Shown here: positions 45,139 through 53,921 of the stretch, in pieces
Position numbering within the stretch: the stretch's first letter is position 1
Layout: each line of letters begins with the position of its first letter
Source: Alicyclobacillus shizuokensis NBRC 103103
Lineage (GTDB): Bacteria; Bacillota; Bacilli; Alicyclobacillales; Alicyclobacillaceae
Assembly: GCF_001552255.1 (NCBI RefSeq)
Contig: NZ_BCQV01000013.1
Span: 1-64,000 of the forward strand
Direction of reading: 5' to 3'
Length of the DNA: 64,000 bases
Notes under the pieces: model-generated
Told to the model about the DNA's origin: nothing
What the model saw: only the letters and a program-made list of their open reading frames with translations
The model's database searches: none
Made by a program: the position numbers and the translations under genes

Positions 45139-46176
45139 TCACACCACCCGGCCGCACTGCCAATCGGCCAGCGACACGGTGGCATGCGCGTTCAGGCGCA
45201 GGTCGTGGCGCAGCCCGCGGCGCATGGCGAAGTACCCGGCGGCGGCAATCATCGCCGCGTTGTCTGTGCACAGCCTGAGCGGTGGAAACACCACTGTGAA
45301 TCCGTCCTCCGCCGCCCGCTCCGTAAGCGCCCGGCGCAGCCCTTGGTTGGCGGCGACCCCCCCGGCCACAACGACGCGGTGCAGTCCGGTCGCAGCTACC
45401 GCGCGCGCGGTCTTTTCCACAAGCACGTCGCACACCGCCTGTTGAAAACTCGCCGCCACATCCGCAATATCCACAGCCTCTCCCTTTTGCCGCCGCCGGT
45501 TCAACTCGTTGGCCACTGCGGTTTTGAGGCCGCTGAAGCTGAAATCGAAGTTCGCCGCATCTATCAACGACCGCGGGAAGGTATAGGCCTCTGGATTGCC
45601 CGTCAGAGCCAACTGATCCAGCTTGGGTCCGCCGGGATAGGCAAGCCCGAGCAGGCGCGCCACCTTGTCGTAGGCTTCGCCGGCAGCGTCGTCGATGGTG
45701 CCGCCCAACCGGGTGAAGCCGAACCGCTCGTCCACCTGTAGGATCTCCGTATGCCCGCCGGATACGACCAGGGCCAGGGCGGGCAGCCGCGCGCCCGCAT
45801 CCGCCTCGTCCGCCAACAGGGCGGCGGCCACATGGCCGGCGATGTGGTGAACCCCCACCAACGGCAACCCGCTGGCCAGGGCCATGCCCTTGGCGGCAGA
45901 CACGCCGACCAACAGCGCCCCAAGCAGGCCGGGTCCATAGGTGACGGCAATCCCGTCCAAATCGGCAAAGACCAGGCCGGCTTGGGACAGCGTGTCCGCC
46001 ACCACGCGCGTGACCACGGCCACATGCCGGCGCGAGGCCACCTCCGGCACCACGCCGCCGAATCGTGCGTGCACATCCATCTGCGAAGCAATGTTTTGTG
46101 CTAAAACAACGCGACCGTCGCGGACTATCGCCGCGGCGGTCTCGTCGCAACTCGTCTCGATACCCAACAAGAGCAA
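45139..46176 (-). CDS. tsaD: tRNA t6A threonylcarbamoyltransferase TsaD
   Basis: About 345 residues of the ASKHA-fold enzyme that transfers threonylcarbamoyl to A37 of ANN-decoding tRNAs. Motifs: LGIETSCDETAAAIV, the metal-binding H-x-x-x-H in GVHHIAGHVAAAL, LVVSGGHTEIL, and FSGLKTAVANEL. I prefer the TTG at 46176, which follows AGAAAGG and gives the usual length. It closes the thiL-tsaE-tsaB-rimI-tsaD series. Confidence 0.95.
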   Translation of the reverse strand: MLLLGIETSCDETAAAIVRDGRVVLAQNIASQMDVHARFGGVVPEVASRRHVAVVTRVVADTLSQAGLVFADLDGIAVTYGPGLLGALLVGVSAAKGMALASGLPLVGVHHIAGHVAAALLADEADAGARLPALALVVSGGHTEILQVDERFGFTRLGGTIDDAAGEAYDKVARLLGLAYPGGPKLDQLALTGNPEAYTFPRSLIDAANFDFSFSGLKTAVANELNRRRQKGEAVDIADVAASFQQAVCDVLVEKTARAVAATGLHRVVVAGGVAANQGLRRALTERAAEDGFTVVFPPLRLCTDNAAMIAAAGYFAMRRGLRHDLRLNAHATVSLADWQCGRVV

Positions 46177-46181
46177 GCCGT

Positions 46182-46688
46182 TCACCCTTTCTTGGCCGCC
46201 CCGTCCAGGCTCGAGAGCGGCGGCAGATTCGCCCACATGATGAGCGCGTCCTCGTGGTTGTCGGTGTAGTAGCCCTTGCGCACCCCGACCCCGTGAAAGC
46301 CGAATTTCTTGTACAGGTTCTGCGCCACCGCGTTCGACACTCGGACCTCCAGCGTCATGCGCAGGATGCCGTTGGCCGCGCAGATGGTCATCAGCGCGCG
46401 GAGCAGCGCTTCGCCCAAGTGGCGGCCGCGAAAGTCCGGATCGACCGCGATGTTGGTCACGTGGCCCTCATCCACCACCAACCAGACCCCGGCGTAGCCG
46501 ACCACCGTGCCGTCCCGTTCCGCGACCAGGTAGCGCGCGAACTGGTTGTCCAGCAACTCGGCCAGAAACGCCTGGCGTGACCATGGGCTCGTGAACGAGC
46601 GCTGCTCCACCCGCATCACCTGACTTATGTCACGAACTGTCATCGGGCGCAGGTGAAACTCGCCGGCCTCGAACTCATACTTGGCCAT
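46182..46688 (-). CDS. rimI: ribosomal-protein-alanine N-acetyltransferase RimI
   Basis: 168 residues of GNAT fold: LRPMTVRDISQVMRVEQRSF, the acetyl-CoA loop DPDFRGRHLGEALLRALM, and VSNAVAQNLYKKFGFHGVGV. It acetylates the N-terminus of ribosomal protein S18. The ATG at 46688 overlaps the end of tsaB by 14 bases. Confidence 0.92.
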   Translation of the reverse strand: MAKYEFEAGEFHLRPMTVRDISQVMRVEQRSFTSPWSRQAFLAELLDNQFARYLVAERDGTVVGYAGVWLVVDEGHVTNIAVDPDFRGRHLGEALLRALMTICAANGILRMTLEVRVSNAVAQNLYKKFGFHGVGVRKGYYTDNHEDALIMWANLPPLSSLDGAAKKG

Positions 46689-47451
46689 GGCCACGCCCTT
46701 TCGCCTCCTCCAGTTTGACCTCAGCTTCGACAGCCAAACCATACATCGGCTCAATCTCGTGCACCTCATCCCCGCGTCTCCACGTCGCCGCCCCGGCGGC
46801 GGCAAGCCGCAGCAGCGCCGGGCCCAAGCCGCCCGCGACGGCCGCCAGCGGTGCCCGCATGTGCACAGGGGCGAGCCTTAACTCCGGCAGCACGTGGTGG
46901 GATTCGCGAAAGTCGTCGGTCACCAGGCAGAGCGGCGGCCCCTCGGGCTGAGACAGGCGGGCCGCCTGTGCGGCCATTCGGCTGGACCACTCTTCCACCG
47001 CCCGCACCCGCTCTTCCTCCAGTGTCCGCCACACACCAAACTGTTTGTGGTACAGAGCGCCGAAGGCGCGCCGACGGCGCGCGTAGACGAGCGGCATCAC
47101 CAGCCAAGACGCCGCCGTTTGGTCCGGGCAGGACGCCTCCGCCAGCGCCCGCAGTGTCGACACGGGGAGCACCGGCACACCCAACACCAGTGCCATCGCC
47201 TTCGCCGTACTGACGGCCAGCCGCACGCCCGTGTACGATCCCGGTCCCACCCCAACGACGATGCCTTCAAGCTCCCTGGGCTCGATACCGGCGGTCTGGC
47301 AGACCTGCATGGCCAGCGGCTGCAGCAGCCGGGAATGGCCGCGCGGCACCAATGACGCGGCTGCGGCCGACACCTCCACCGCGCCGTCTTCAATGCGTCC
47401 GACCGCCACAGACAGCGCGTCGGTGGCCGTGTCCATGGTCAAAACAACCAT
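46675..47451 (-). CDS. tsaB: t6A biosynthesis protein TsaB
   Basis: About 258 residues: LTMDTATDALSVAVGR, PRGHSRLLQPLAMQV, and IVVGVGPGSYTGVRLAVSTA, the conserved G-x-G-x-y-T-G-x-R loop of TsaB. It forms a heterodimer with TsaD and, with TsaE, makes the t6A modification. It overlaps tsaE by 13 bases and rimI by 14. Confidence 0.93.
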   Translation of the reverse strand: MVVLTMDTATDALSVAVGRIEDGAVEVSAAAASLVPRGHSRLLQPLAMQVCQTAGIEPRELEGIVVGVGPGSYTGVRLAVSTAKAMALVLGVPVLPVSTLRALAEASCPDQTAASWLVMPLVYARRRRAFGALYHKQFGVWRTLEEERVRAVEEWSSRMAAQAARLSQPEGPPLCLVTDDFRESHHVLPELRLAPVHMRAPLAAVAGGLGPALLRLAAAGAATWRRGDEVHEIEPMYGLAVEAEVKLEEAKGRGHGQV

Positions 47452-47939
47452 CTTTTCACCCACTCATCCAGGCGCTGCCAACTGCGCGGCCCGAGCGCGC
47501 GGCACGAGAACGCCCGCTCGTCGACACGCGGCAGCGGCTGCCGGGCGATATGGACGGTCAGGGCGTCCTCCATCTCCCCCAAGACCGCCTTCGGCCACTC
47601 AATCAGCACCGCCGCCCGCCCCTCCAGGTAGTCGGAAAAACCAATCTCATCCAGCTCGGCGGCCATCGGCCCGCCTTCCTCATACAGACGATACAAGTCC
47701 ATGTGCACAAACGGAATGCGGCCGTCCTCGTATTCAGCAATCAAGGTGAAGGTCGGACTCGTGACCTCCTGACCAATCCCGAGCCCCTCGGCCACCCCCT
47801 TGGCGAACGTCGTCTTGCCCGTGCCCAAATCGCCGGACAAGAGCACCACATCCGCAGGTTTGAGCAGGCGCCCCAACACGCGGCCTAACTCTTTCGTCTC
47901 TTGCGCAGATTGGGTGGTAAAGGTCATCGCATCGACCAT
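47439..47939 (-). CDS. tsaE: t6A biosynthesis ATPase TsaE
   Basis: 166 residues: LSGDLGTGKTTFAKGVAEGL (P-loop), EVTSPTFTLIAEYE, and HMDLYRLYEEG with the conserved D-x-Y-R. It drives the TsaB-TsaD complex with ATP. It is read from the same leftward operon as thiL and tsaB. Confidence 0.94.
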   Translation of the reverse strand: MVDAMTFTTQSAQETKELGRVLGRLLKPADVVLLSGDLGTGKTTFAKGVAEGLGIGQEVTSPTFTLIAEYEDGRIPFVHMDLYRLYEEGGPMAAELDEIGFSDYLEGRAAVLIEWPKAVLGEMEDALTVHIARQPLPRVDERAFSCRALGPRSWQRLDEWVKRWLF

Positions 47940-47984
47940 GACCGGCTCCTTCCGCCAGGCTGTCGAACCAGGCCCTGACTGCCA

Positions 47985-49073
47985 CTACTCTCTGAAATGA
48001 TTGTAGCCCCGCGGCTCCAGGATGTCCAAACGGCCGTCCGGGTGCTCGACAATCACCCCATCGCCCGCCTCGACGCGGCCAATCTGGGTAAGCTTCACAC
48101 CCTGCGCCTCCAGCTGCGCGAGCGCGCGGGCGAACGCCAACGGCGGAGCCGTGCCGACCAATTCGAAATCTTCGCCCCCGTACCAGGCCCAATCAGGCGC
48201 GGGCACCCCAAAGCGGCGCGCCGCGTTGACCGCCGCCGGGTGCAGCGGCAGTTTGTCGGCGCGCACCCGCAACCGCACTTGACTGGCCTCCGCAATCTCG
48301 TTCAACTCATTCGCCAACCCGTCGCTGATATCGTTCAACGCGTTCGATCCGCACGTGCGCAGCACCTCTCCGGCCAGCACCTGGGGCACGGGGCGGCGGT
48401 GCGCCCGCACCAGGTACTCCACCTCGTCCGGCGCCAACCCGCCAAGCCCGACCGGCCCAACGGCGGGCTCCGCTCCCTCTGTCCCGCCAATCGGCGACAT
48501 TCCACCGCCCGCTTTGGCCCGCTCCAATCCAGCCAGCCGCCGCAGCACCTCCAGGCCGGCGGCCGATACGCCCACCCAGCCGGTGACAAACACCACATCC
48601 CCAGGCTGCGCCAGAGAACGCAGCCGCGCTCCCCCGGCCGGGACGGTGCCGAACACGGTACTGGTCAGCACCAGCGGCCCCGCGGTGCCGACCGTGTCGC
48701 CTCCGACGAGCGGGCAGGCGAAGGTTTGGCAGACCGCCGCCACGCCGTCGTACAAGGCGGTCAGACGCTCGACAGGCCACCTCCCCTGTTTGGGGACCGC
48801 CACGGCCAGCACCGCCCCTCGCGGCCGGCCGCCCATCGCCGCGATGTCGCTGATGGAGACCGCCAGCGCCTTCCACCCCACATCCTCCGGGCGCATTGTG
48901 GCGTCGAGAAAGTGCACCCCTTCCACCAAGGTGTCGGTGCTGACCAGCCACTGGTCACCGTCCACTCCCGCCAGCACCGCCGCGTCGTCGCCGATACCGG
49001 TCACCACCCCCGGCGCCGCCTGTCCCAATCGGTCCGCCAAGGTGCGAATCAAGGCAAACTCGTCCAGGTTCAC
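47985..49073 (-). CDS. thiL: thiamine-monophosphate kinase
   Basis: About 362 residues: GIGDDAAVLAGVDGDQWLVS, STDTLVEGVHFL, VSISDIAAMGGRPRGAVLAV, and DISDGLANELNEIA, all typical of ThiL. It phosphorylates thiamine monophosphate to the diphosphate. The GTG at 49073 follows GAGAGG and overlaps the amidohydrolase stop by 4 bases. An insertion of low-complexity residues near 210-230 (GGGMSPIGGTEGAEPAVG) is longer than in most relatives. Confidence 0.93.
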   Translation of the reverse strand: MNLDEFALIRTLADRLGQAAPGVVTGIGDDAAVLAGVDGDQWLVSTDTLVEGVHFLDATMRPEDVGWKALAVSISDIAAMGGRPRGAVLAVAVPKQGRWPVERLTALYDGVAAVCQTFACPLVGGDTVGTAGPLVLTSTVFGTVPAGGARLRSLAQPGDVVFVTGWVGVSAAGLEVLRRLAGLERAKAGGGMSPIGGTEGAEPAVGPVGLGGLAPDEVEYLVRAHRRPVPQVLAGEVLRTCGSNALNDISDGLANELNEIAEASQVRLRVRADKLPLHPAAVNAARRFGVPAPDWAWYGGEDFELVGTAPPLAFARALAQLEAQGVKLTQIGRVEAGDGVIVEHPDGRLDILEPRGYNHFRE

Positions 49074-50719
49074 CGCAACCTCTCCATCCTCCCATTGTGT
49101 GCATACGCCACACATCCGCCGACCACCGTCCACAGCACCCGCGCTTCCAGCAGCGCGTCCTCCGCTTCCGCCAGCACATCGCGGCTGAGTACGGTCAGGT
49201 CCGCCCATGCCCCCGGTCGAATGACCCCTTTCACCGCCTCGCGTCGGTTGGCGCGGCACGCCCCGCGTGTGAACAGGCGGATGGCCGTCTCGCGGTCCAG
49301 CACTTGCGACAGCGTAAAGCCAGGGCCCTGGGCATGCGGTGGCCGTCGCGTAACGGCCGCGTGAATCCCCAGCAGCGGGTTGATGGGTTCCACGGGCGCG
49401 TCCGATCCGCCACACAACCCAATCCCTGCCTCGGCCAGCGTCCGCCACGCGCACACTCCGTTTAGCCGTGCCGGGCCCAGCCGCTCCTTAACCCAGGGGA
49501 AGTCGCTGACCGTAAAGCGCGGCTGAATGTCGACGATGATGCGATCCCCCAAGGCTTGCATCCGTCGCACCAAGTCCGGGCGCACCAGCTCCGCATGAAC
49601 GATGCGATCCGGAAGGCCGGCGCCGCCTCGTCCCTGCTCCAGGGCGGTGAGGGTCATGTCGAGCGCGGCATCCCCGATGGCGTGCACGGCGGCCGCAAAC
49701 CCGAGCTCGTGGGCCGCCCGGACGCGCGCGGTCAACTCCTCGGGGCTGTACACGGGCATCCCCCGCCAACCAGGAGCGTCCGTGTAGTCCTCGGCCAGCC
49801 AGGCGGTGCGCCCGCCCAGCGCCCCGTCCGAGAACAGCTTGGCCGCCCCGACCTCCAGCCACTCGTCCGGTTTTGGCAGATCGGCCAGGGAATTCCGGCA
49901 TTCCTCCAGAAATGAGCTGTCCACCAGTTCGTGCACGCGCAATGCCACCCCGTCCTGGTGAATGAGTTCATGATACAGCGTCCAGGTGGCGGCAAAGCCG
50001 CCGAACGTACGCGTGTCGTCCGTATGCACGGCCGTGATGCCGTTGACCAGAGCCGCCTCCATGCCCAGCCGCAACATCTGCTTCTCTTCCGCCCGGGAGC
50101 GCGGTGGAATGGCTCGCAAGATGGGGAAAATCGCGTTGTCGTGCACTAACCCGGCGACTTCGCCGCGCTCGTCGCGCACGAACCGGCCGTCCTTCGGATC
50201 GGGGGGCATAAGGCCCAAGCCTGCTTCCTGCAGCGCCTGGGTATTGACCAAGTACGCGTGGTGGCAGACACGCGTCAAAACCAGCGGCCGTCCCCCGGCC
50301 GCCTCGTCCAGCTCTTGTCTGCTCGGCCAACAGGCTTTATCGAAGCGGTTTTCATCCCAACCGGCGCCCAGCAACCACGCGCCGGGCGGCAGCGCCGACG
50401 CGCGTTCACGCACCTGTTGCAGCAGCTCGCACTTGGACTGGACGCCGGTCAAATCCAACTGCATCGCCTGCTCACCCACCGCGCTGACGTGCAGGTGGCT
50501 GTCCACAAATCCCGGCAGGACGGTGGCACCCTCCACGTCCAACACGGCGTCCACGCGCGCCCCCAGCTGCAGCCGCAGCTCCTGACATTGCCCAACCGCT
50601 GTGATGACCCCGTCCTCCACGATCAGCGCGTCAAAGCGCGGCTGCCTGGGATTTAAGGTGTAGCCGTTTGCTCCCACCAACATCCACACCGCCGTTTCCC
50701 CCCTCGGTCGCTCCAACAT
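49070..50719 (-). CDS. amidohydrolase (YtcJ-like, Amidohydro_3)
   Basis: About 549 residues: VLPGFVDSHLHVSAVGEQA (metal-binding HxH), VHTDDTRTFGGF, FAAAVHAIGDAALDMTLTAL, IVHAELVRPDLVRRM, and GLCGGSDAPVEPINPLLGIH with the conserved catalytic aspartate. Such enzymes hydrolyse N-acyl amino acids or other amides; the substrate is unknown. The ATG at 50719 is preferred; a longer frame to 50905 has a low-quality N-terminus. It overlaps thiL by 4 bases, so the two are probably co-transcribed. Confidence 0.85.
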   Translation of the reverse strand: MLERPRGETAVWMLVGANGYTLNPRQPRFDALIVEDGVITAVGQCQELRLQLGARVDAVLDVEGATVLPGFVDSHLHVSAVGEQAMQLDLTGVQSKCELLQQVRERASALPPGAWLLGAGWDENRFDKACWPSRQELDEAAGGRPLVLTRVCHHAYLVNTQALQEAGLGLMPPDPKDGRFVRDERGEVAGLVHDNAIFPILRAIPPRSRAEEKQMLRLGMEAALVNGITAVHTDDTRTFGGFAATWTLYHELIHQDGVALRVHELVDSSFLEECRNSLADLPKPDEWLEVGAAKLFSDGALGGRTAWLAEDYTDAPGWRGMPVYSPEELTARVRAAHELGFAAAVHAIGDAALDMTLTALEQGRGGAGLPDRIVHAELVRPDLVRRMQALGDRIIVDIQPRFTVSDFPWVKERLGPARLNGVCAWRTLAEAGIGLCGGSDAPVEPINPLLGIHAAVTRRPPHAQGPGFTLSQVLDRETAIRLFTRGACRANRREAVKGVIRPGAWADLTVLSRDVLAEAEDALLEARVLWTVVGGCVAYAHNGRMERLR

Positions 50720-50884
50720 CCTCGTGCCTGCTTCCTTGTGCCTTATGATAGCAGGCGATGCCAGCCGGCGCATGACCGTCCCCAGGGGACATGTTTGCCG
50801 GTGGACGGGCGTATGTATGACAGGGGAGCAACCTGCGCGCCGCCGGCCGCGGTGCACACGCCAAACCTGGGGAGTGACCCGGTT

Positions 50885-51487
50885 ATGCTGGCTTGGTTCA
50901 GCCACATCCTGGAAGGCGTCTTTCGCGTCGGCTACCCAGGCATCGTCCTGGCGCTCATCGTCGAGGGCCTGGGCCTGCCGTTCCCCGGGGACGCCGTAAT
51001 GGCGTTCTACGGTTTCGCCGCCGCCGACGCCAACTTCCGTTTAGACGGCGTCATCGTGTGCAGTTTCATCGGCTATATGTTCGGGTCCACCCTGGCGTAT
51101 GCGGCCAGCCGCCGCTTTGGCCGCGGGATGCTCGACAGGCTGGCCCGGCTGCGCTGGTTCAGCTCCGGCAGCCTGATGCGCACCTCCCGCCTGATTGACC
51201 GCTTTGGCCCGCTTCTGCTCGTTCCCGGCCGCTTCCTCCCCGGGGTCCGCTCGGTCAGCCCCTACGTGGCCGGGATGGGCGGCATGGAAATGGAACCGTT
51301 TCTGTTTTACACTGGCCTTGGCGCGGCGCTGTGGTGCACCGCCTGGGTCTGCGTGGGCTATTGGTTTGGCGAACACCTGGACTGGATTTTGCATGTCGCC
51401 CAGTCGTCGCTGGCGTACGTCACCGGATGCGCCCTGGTCATCGGCGCGGCCTATTGGCTGTGGCGCCGCCGCACCATGGGGTCATGA
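50885..51487 (+). CDS. DedA-family membrane protein
   Basis: 200 residues with several membrane helices: GLGLPFPGDAVMAFYGFAA, the family loop GYMFGSTLAYAASRRFGRGM, LVPGRFLPGVRSVSPYVAG and AALWCTAWVCVGYWFGEHLD. The F/L-x-G-R-F-x-P-G-x-R motif is diagnostic. DedA proteins move lipid carriers such as undecaprenyl phosphate or phosphatidylethanolamine. GGGGAG precedes the ATG. Its stop overlaps the DUF1450 start (ATGA). Confidence 0.9.
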   Translation: MLAWFSHILEGVFRVGYPGIVLALIVEGLGLPFPGDAVMAFYGFAAADANFRLDGVIVCSFIGYMFGSTLAYAASRRFGRGMLDRLARLRWFSSGSLMRTSRLIDRFGPLLLVPGRFLPGVRSVSPYVAGMGGMEMEPFLFYTGLGAALWCTAWVCVGYWFGEHLDWILHVAQSSLAYVTGCALVIGAAYWLWRRRTMGS

Positions 51488-51768
51488 TTGGACTGGAAAG
51501 CGGGATCGTGAGCGTGGAAAGCCGTCTCAACAGCCAACCCGTCATCGAAGTGTGCCGTGAAAACCTCGAACTGGGATCCGGCGCTGTGCTGAAGCGCCTG
51601 GAGGCCGCGGGCCCGGACCTGCAGGTCCACTGCCTCGCCTGCACGGAACAGTGTGAGCTGTGCACCCGCCGCCCGTTTCTGTGGCTGGACGACGAGCTGG
51701 TGGAGGCCCGAGACGCGGCAGACCTGTGGTCGCAACTGACCCTCCGCCTCCCCTCGCTGCATCGGTGA
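51484..51768 (+). CDS. DUF1450 (YuzB-like) protein
   Basis: 94 residues: VIEVCRENLELGSGAVLKRL, then HCLACTEQCELCTRRPFLWL with the cysteine cluster of YuzB/DUF1450, ending in DDELVEARDAADL. Possibly a thioredoxin-like or metal-binding small protein; the function is unknown. It is translationally coupled to the DedA gene. Confidence 0.8.
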   Translation: MIGLESGIVSVESRLNSQPVIEVCRENLELGSGAVLKRLEAAGPDLQVHCLACTEQCELCTRRPFLWLDDELVEARDAADLWSQLTLRLPSLHR

Positions 51769-51937
51769 AGGCCTGTCCTGTTGCGCCCCGCAGGGATGTC
51801 GCGGCGCCGTCCCACTGGTTGTGCAATCGCGGCAGGGCGAAATCCCGTAATTCCCCCAGAGCCCTGTCCCCCCGAATCCTGCTGTCGCTGCATTTCCCGA
51901 GGTGCGCGACGCTTCGCGCGGAAGGGAGGAGCCAACG

Positions 51938-52165
51938 ATGGCCAACGTCAACCCACTCTCGAGCCGGCTGCAGATTCAAGTGCAGACCGGGACGATGGCG
52001 GACGGATCGCCCAAGATTGGCACCTACAGCTTCGCCAACGTGTCGCCCCAGGCATCGGACGATGACGTTTTGGCGGTGGGCCAGGCACTGGGCGCTTTGT
52101 TCGCCGAACCGACGCTGCAGGTGGTGCGGGTGAACCAGGATGCGCTCTCCGGCGCGTCGGCCTGA
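51938..52165 (+). CDS. DUF1659 protein
   Basis: 75 residues: SSRLQIQVQTGTMADGSPKI then YSFANVSPQASDDDVLAVGQ. This is the short DUF1659 pattern (target strand, K-x-x-x-F-x-N-I-x-P), whose gene is usually paired with DUF2922 in Firmicutes. GAAGGGAGG precedes the ATG. The function is unknown. Confidence 0.8.
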   Translation: MANVNPLSSRLQIQVQTGTMADGSPKIGTYSFANVSPQASDDDVLAVGQALGALFAEPTLQVVRVNQDALSGASA

Positions 52166-52203
52166 CCGGCAGCGGATTGAACCGAGCGAGGGGGTGAAAT
52201 GGC

Positions 52204-52425
52204 ATGGACAAAAGGGTGGTCTTGCAGCTTCTGTTTCGCACCGACCAGGATAAGACGGTGCGGATCTCCATCCGCAACCCGAAGCAGCCGGTCGATGCGA
52301 CGGCGGTGACCAACGCCTTGGACCAGGTGGTCCAGCACAGCGCCGTCTTCGCCTTCAGCCAGGGCAAGATTGTCGCCAAGGCGGGCGCCAACCTGGTTGA
52401 GACGGACACCACCGCGGTGGTCTGA
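52204..52425 (+). CDS. DUF2922 protein
   Basis: 73 residues: VVLQLLFRTDQDKTVRISIR then FAFSQGKIVAKAGANLVETD, matching DUF2922. It follows DUF1659 by 38 bases with its own GGGGGTG site. The conserved pairing suggests a functional complex, but nothing is known about it. Confidence 0.8.
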   Translation: MDKRVVLQLLFRTDQDKTVRISIRNPKQPVDATAVTNALDQVVQHSAVFAFSQGKIVAKAGANLVETDTTAVV

Positions 52426-52503
52426 CACACCGCCTTGTGCGAACCCGGTACGCTTGCTTGTAGCCGCCCCCGCCCGACTTGGACGGGGGCGATGGCTGCT
52501 GCA

Positions 52504-52923
52504 TCAGGTGGATGGAGGCACCGCGCGATACTGAGACATCCTTGCGTCAAATGCAGCGACCCACTTTTGCCAGAAGGCTTGCAGGTCAAAACCATCCGGC
52601 CGCTGGAAACGTGTCTCGGTCAGCCGGACGGTTTCGATACGTGATATGCGATACGCATGAACCCCTTTGACCGTGGAACCAACCGCAGGTCCCACCATGA
52701 ACCAGATGCCAGCTTTGCATACGAGTCCATACGGCTGGATGGTCAATTGCACGATGTCGCCATTTGCCGGGCGATAGACGAGCTCCACTTGTCGTTCGGT
52801 CAAAACGGCTTGCTGCACGACCTTCACAAACTCTGTTTGTCGGGAGTCTCTGGACCATGCCACCGAATCAAGATATATTCTCCCCTGTATCCACTTGGCT
52901 TCTGCCTGCTTTTGCTCTGGCAA
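52504..52923 (-). pseudogene. WYL-domain regulator, C-terminal fragment
   Basis: 139 residues carrying only the WYL and C-terminal parts: IYLDSVAWSRDSRQTEFVKV, QAVLTERQVELVYRPANGDI, IQPYGLVCKAGIWFMVG and FDLQAFWQKWV. Complete YafY/PafC-type regulators of about 300 residues have an N-terminal DNA-binding domain, missing here. Upstream sequence is occupied by other fragments, so this is a truncated remnant. Confidence 0.7.
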
Positions 52924-52962
52924 TTCTCCTTTGCCGTCAATCTGCCTTCAGTCCGCAAGCTC

Positions 52963-53139
52963 ATGATGATGCCCAGGAGTCTATCCGCCCTCATTGCGCT
53001 CTGCTTCATCATGCTGATGACCGCGCTGGTGACCGTCACTACGGCGGAGTGGAACCACTGGTTTCCGAATGCCGCCAGGATACGCCCGTTGGTCCCATTG
53101 ACAGTTGTGATTGTGATTTTTGCGCGAAGTTGGTGGTAG
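52963..53139 (+). other. short hydrophobic frame of unclear status
   Basis: 58 residues: MMMPRSLSALIALCFIMLM, TALVTVTTAEWNHWFPN and LVPLTVVIVIFARSWW. Two hydrophobic helices are predicted, but no clear ribosome site or family is visible. It lies inside a decayed patch between WYL and MFS fragments and may be a remnant. Confidence 0.25.
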
Positions 53140-53234
53140 ATAAAATACGGCACTCGAAACACGAGGCCCGACGGCGCGTGGCACACGCTTCGGTCACACT
53201 TGCGCAGACATCGGCACCAGGGAGAACTCAGGCT

Positions 53235-53774
53235 GTGGCGCAACTGGCCAATGTCATGAACGGAGCAGCCGTCGCGCTTGCCAGCACGATGACCTCCTAC
53301 TGGTTTTCAGTCCGCTTTGACGCCCCTGAAGCACTCATCGGACTGGTGGTATCCGCATCGTACATCGCCACCGGGATGGTGGCGCTGGCCGCTGTGCGCC
53401 TGGCGGACCGTTTTGGCCCGGTTCATGTGATGCTGTACATGCAATTGTGCGGCATCTTGTTTGTGCTGGCTTTGCCTTGGGCGCGATGGTTCTGGTTGGC
53501 GGCCGTTTTGAACATGGGCTGCATGGCTTTGAACCTTGGCAGTCGGGGCAGCCGTTCGGCCATCGCGGCCGCAGGCACGCGCGGCCAGCGTTCCTGGCAG
53601 CGGAAAGTCAGCACGATGATTGTCCTGAGTCTGACGACAGGCGCTTGGCCGAGCGCTTTTGGTCGGATGCTGGAGGAAGGCGAGTATGTGCTACCGTTTT
53701 GCGTTGCCGCTTCGGCCCAACTCTTCTCGACGATGTGGTTCCGTGCTGTCTATCGACGCACGCCAAACTCGTAG
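53235..53774 (+). pseudogene. MFS transporter, C-terminal half
   Basis: About 179 residues that look like the last six helices of a major facilitator: ASTMTSYWFSVRFDAPEALI, ATGMVALAAVRLADRFGPVH, LGSRGSRSAIAAAGTRGQRS and EYVLPFCVAASAQLFSTMWF. The N-terminal six helices are absent or scrambled upstream, so it is probably non-functional. Confidence 0.65.
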
Positions 53775-53921
53775 GGTTCCCCCTCCCCGGCAGGACGGCG
53801 GCGTCTTCGACCCCAGCACGGGGCCGCCCGTTTGTTATCATGTGCTTGTGCTGAGTTTTTGCATTTTTCGAGCCTCAAACCCGCTTGGCCAAGCGCCACG
53901 CGCAGAGGAGGAGGCGCAGAT

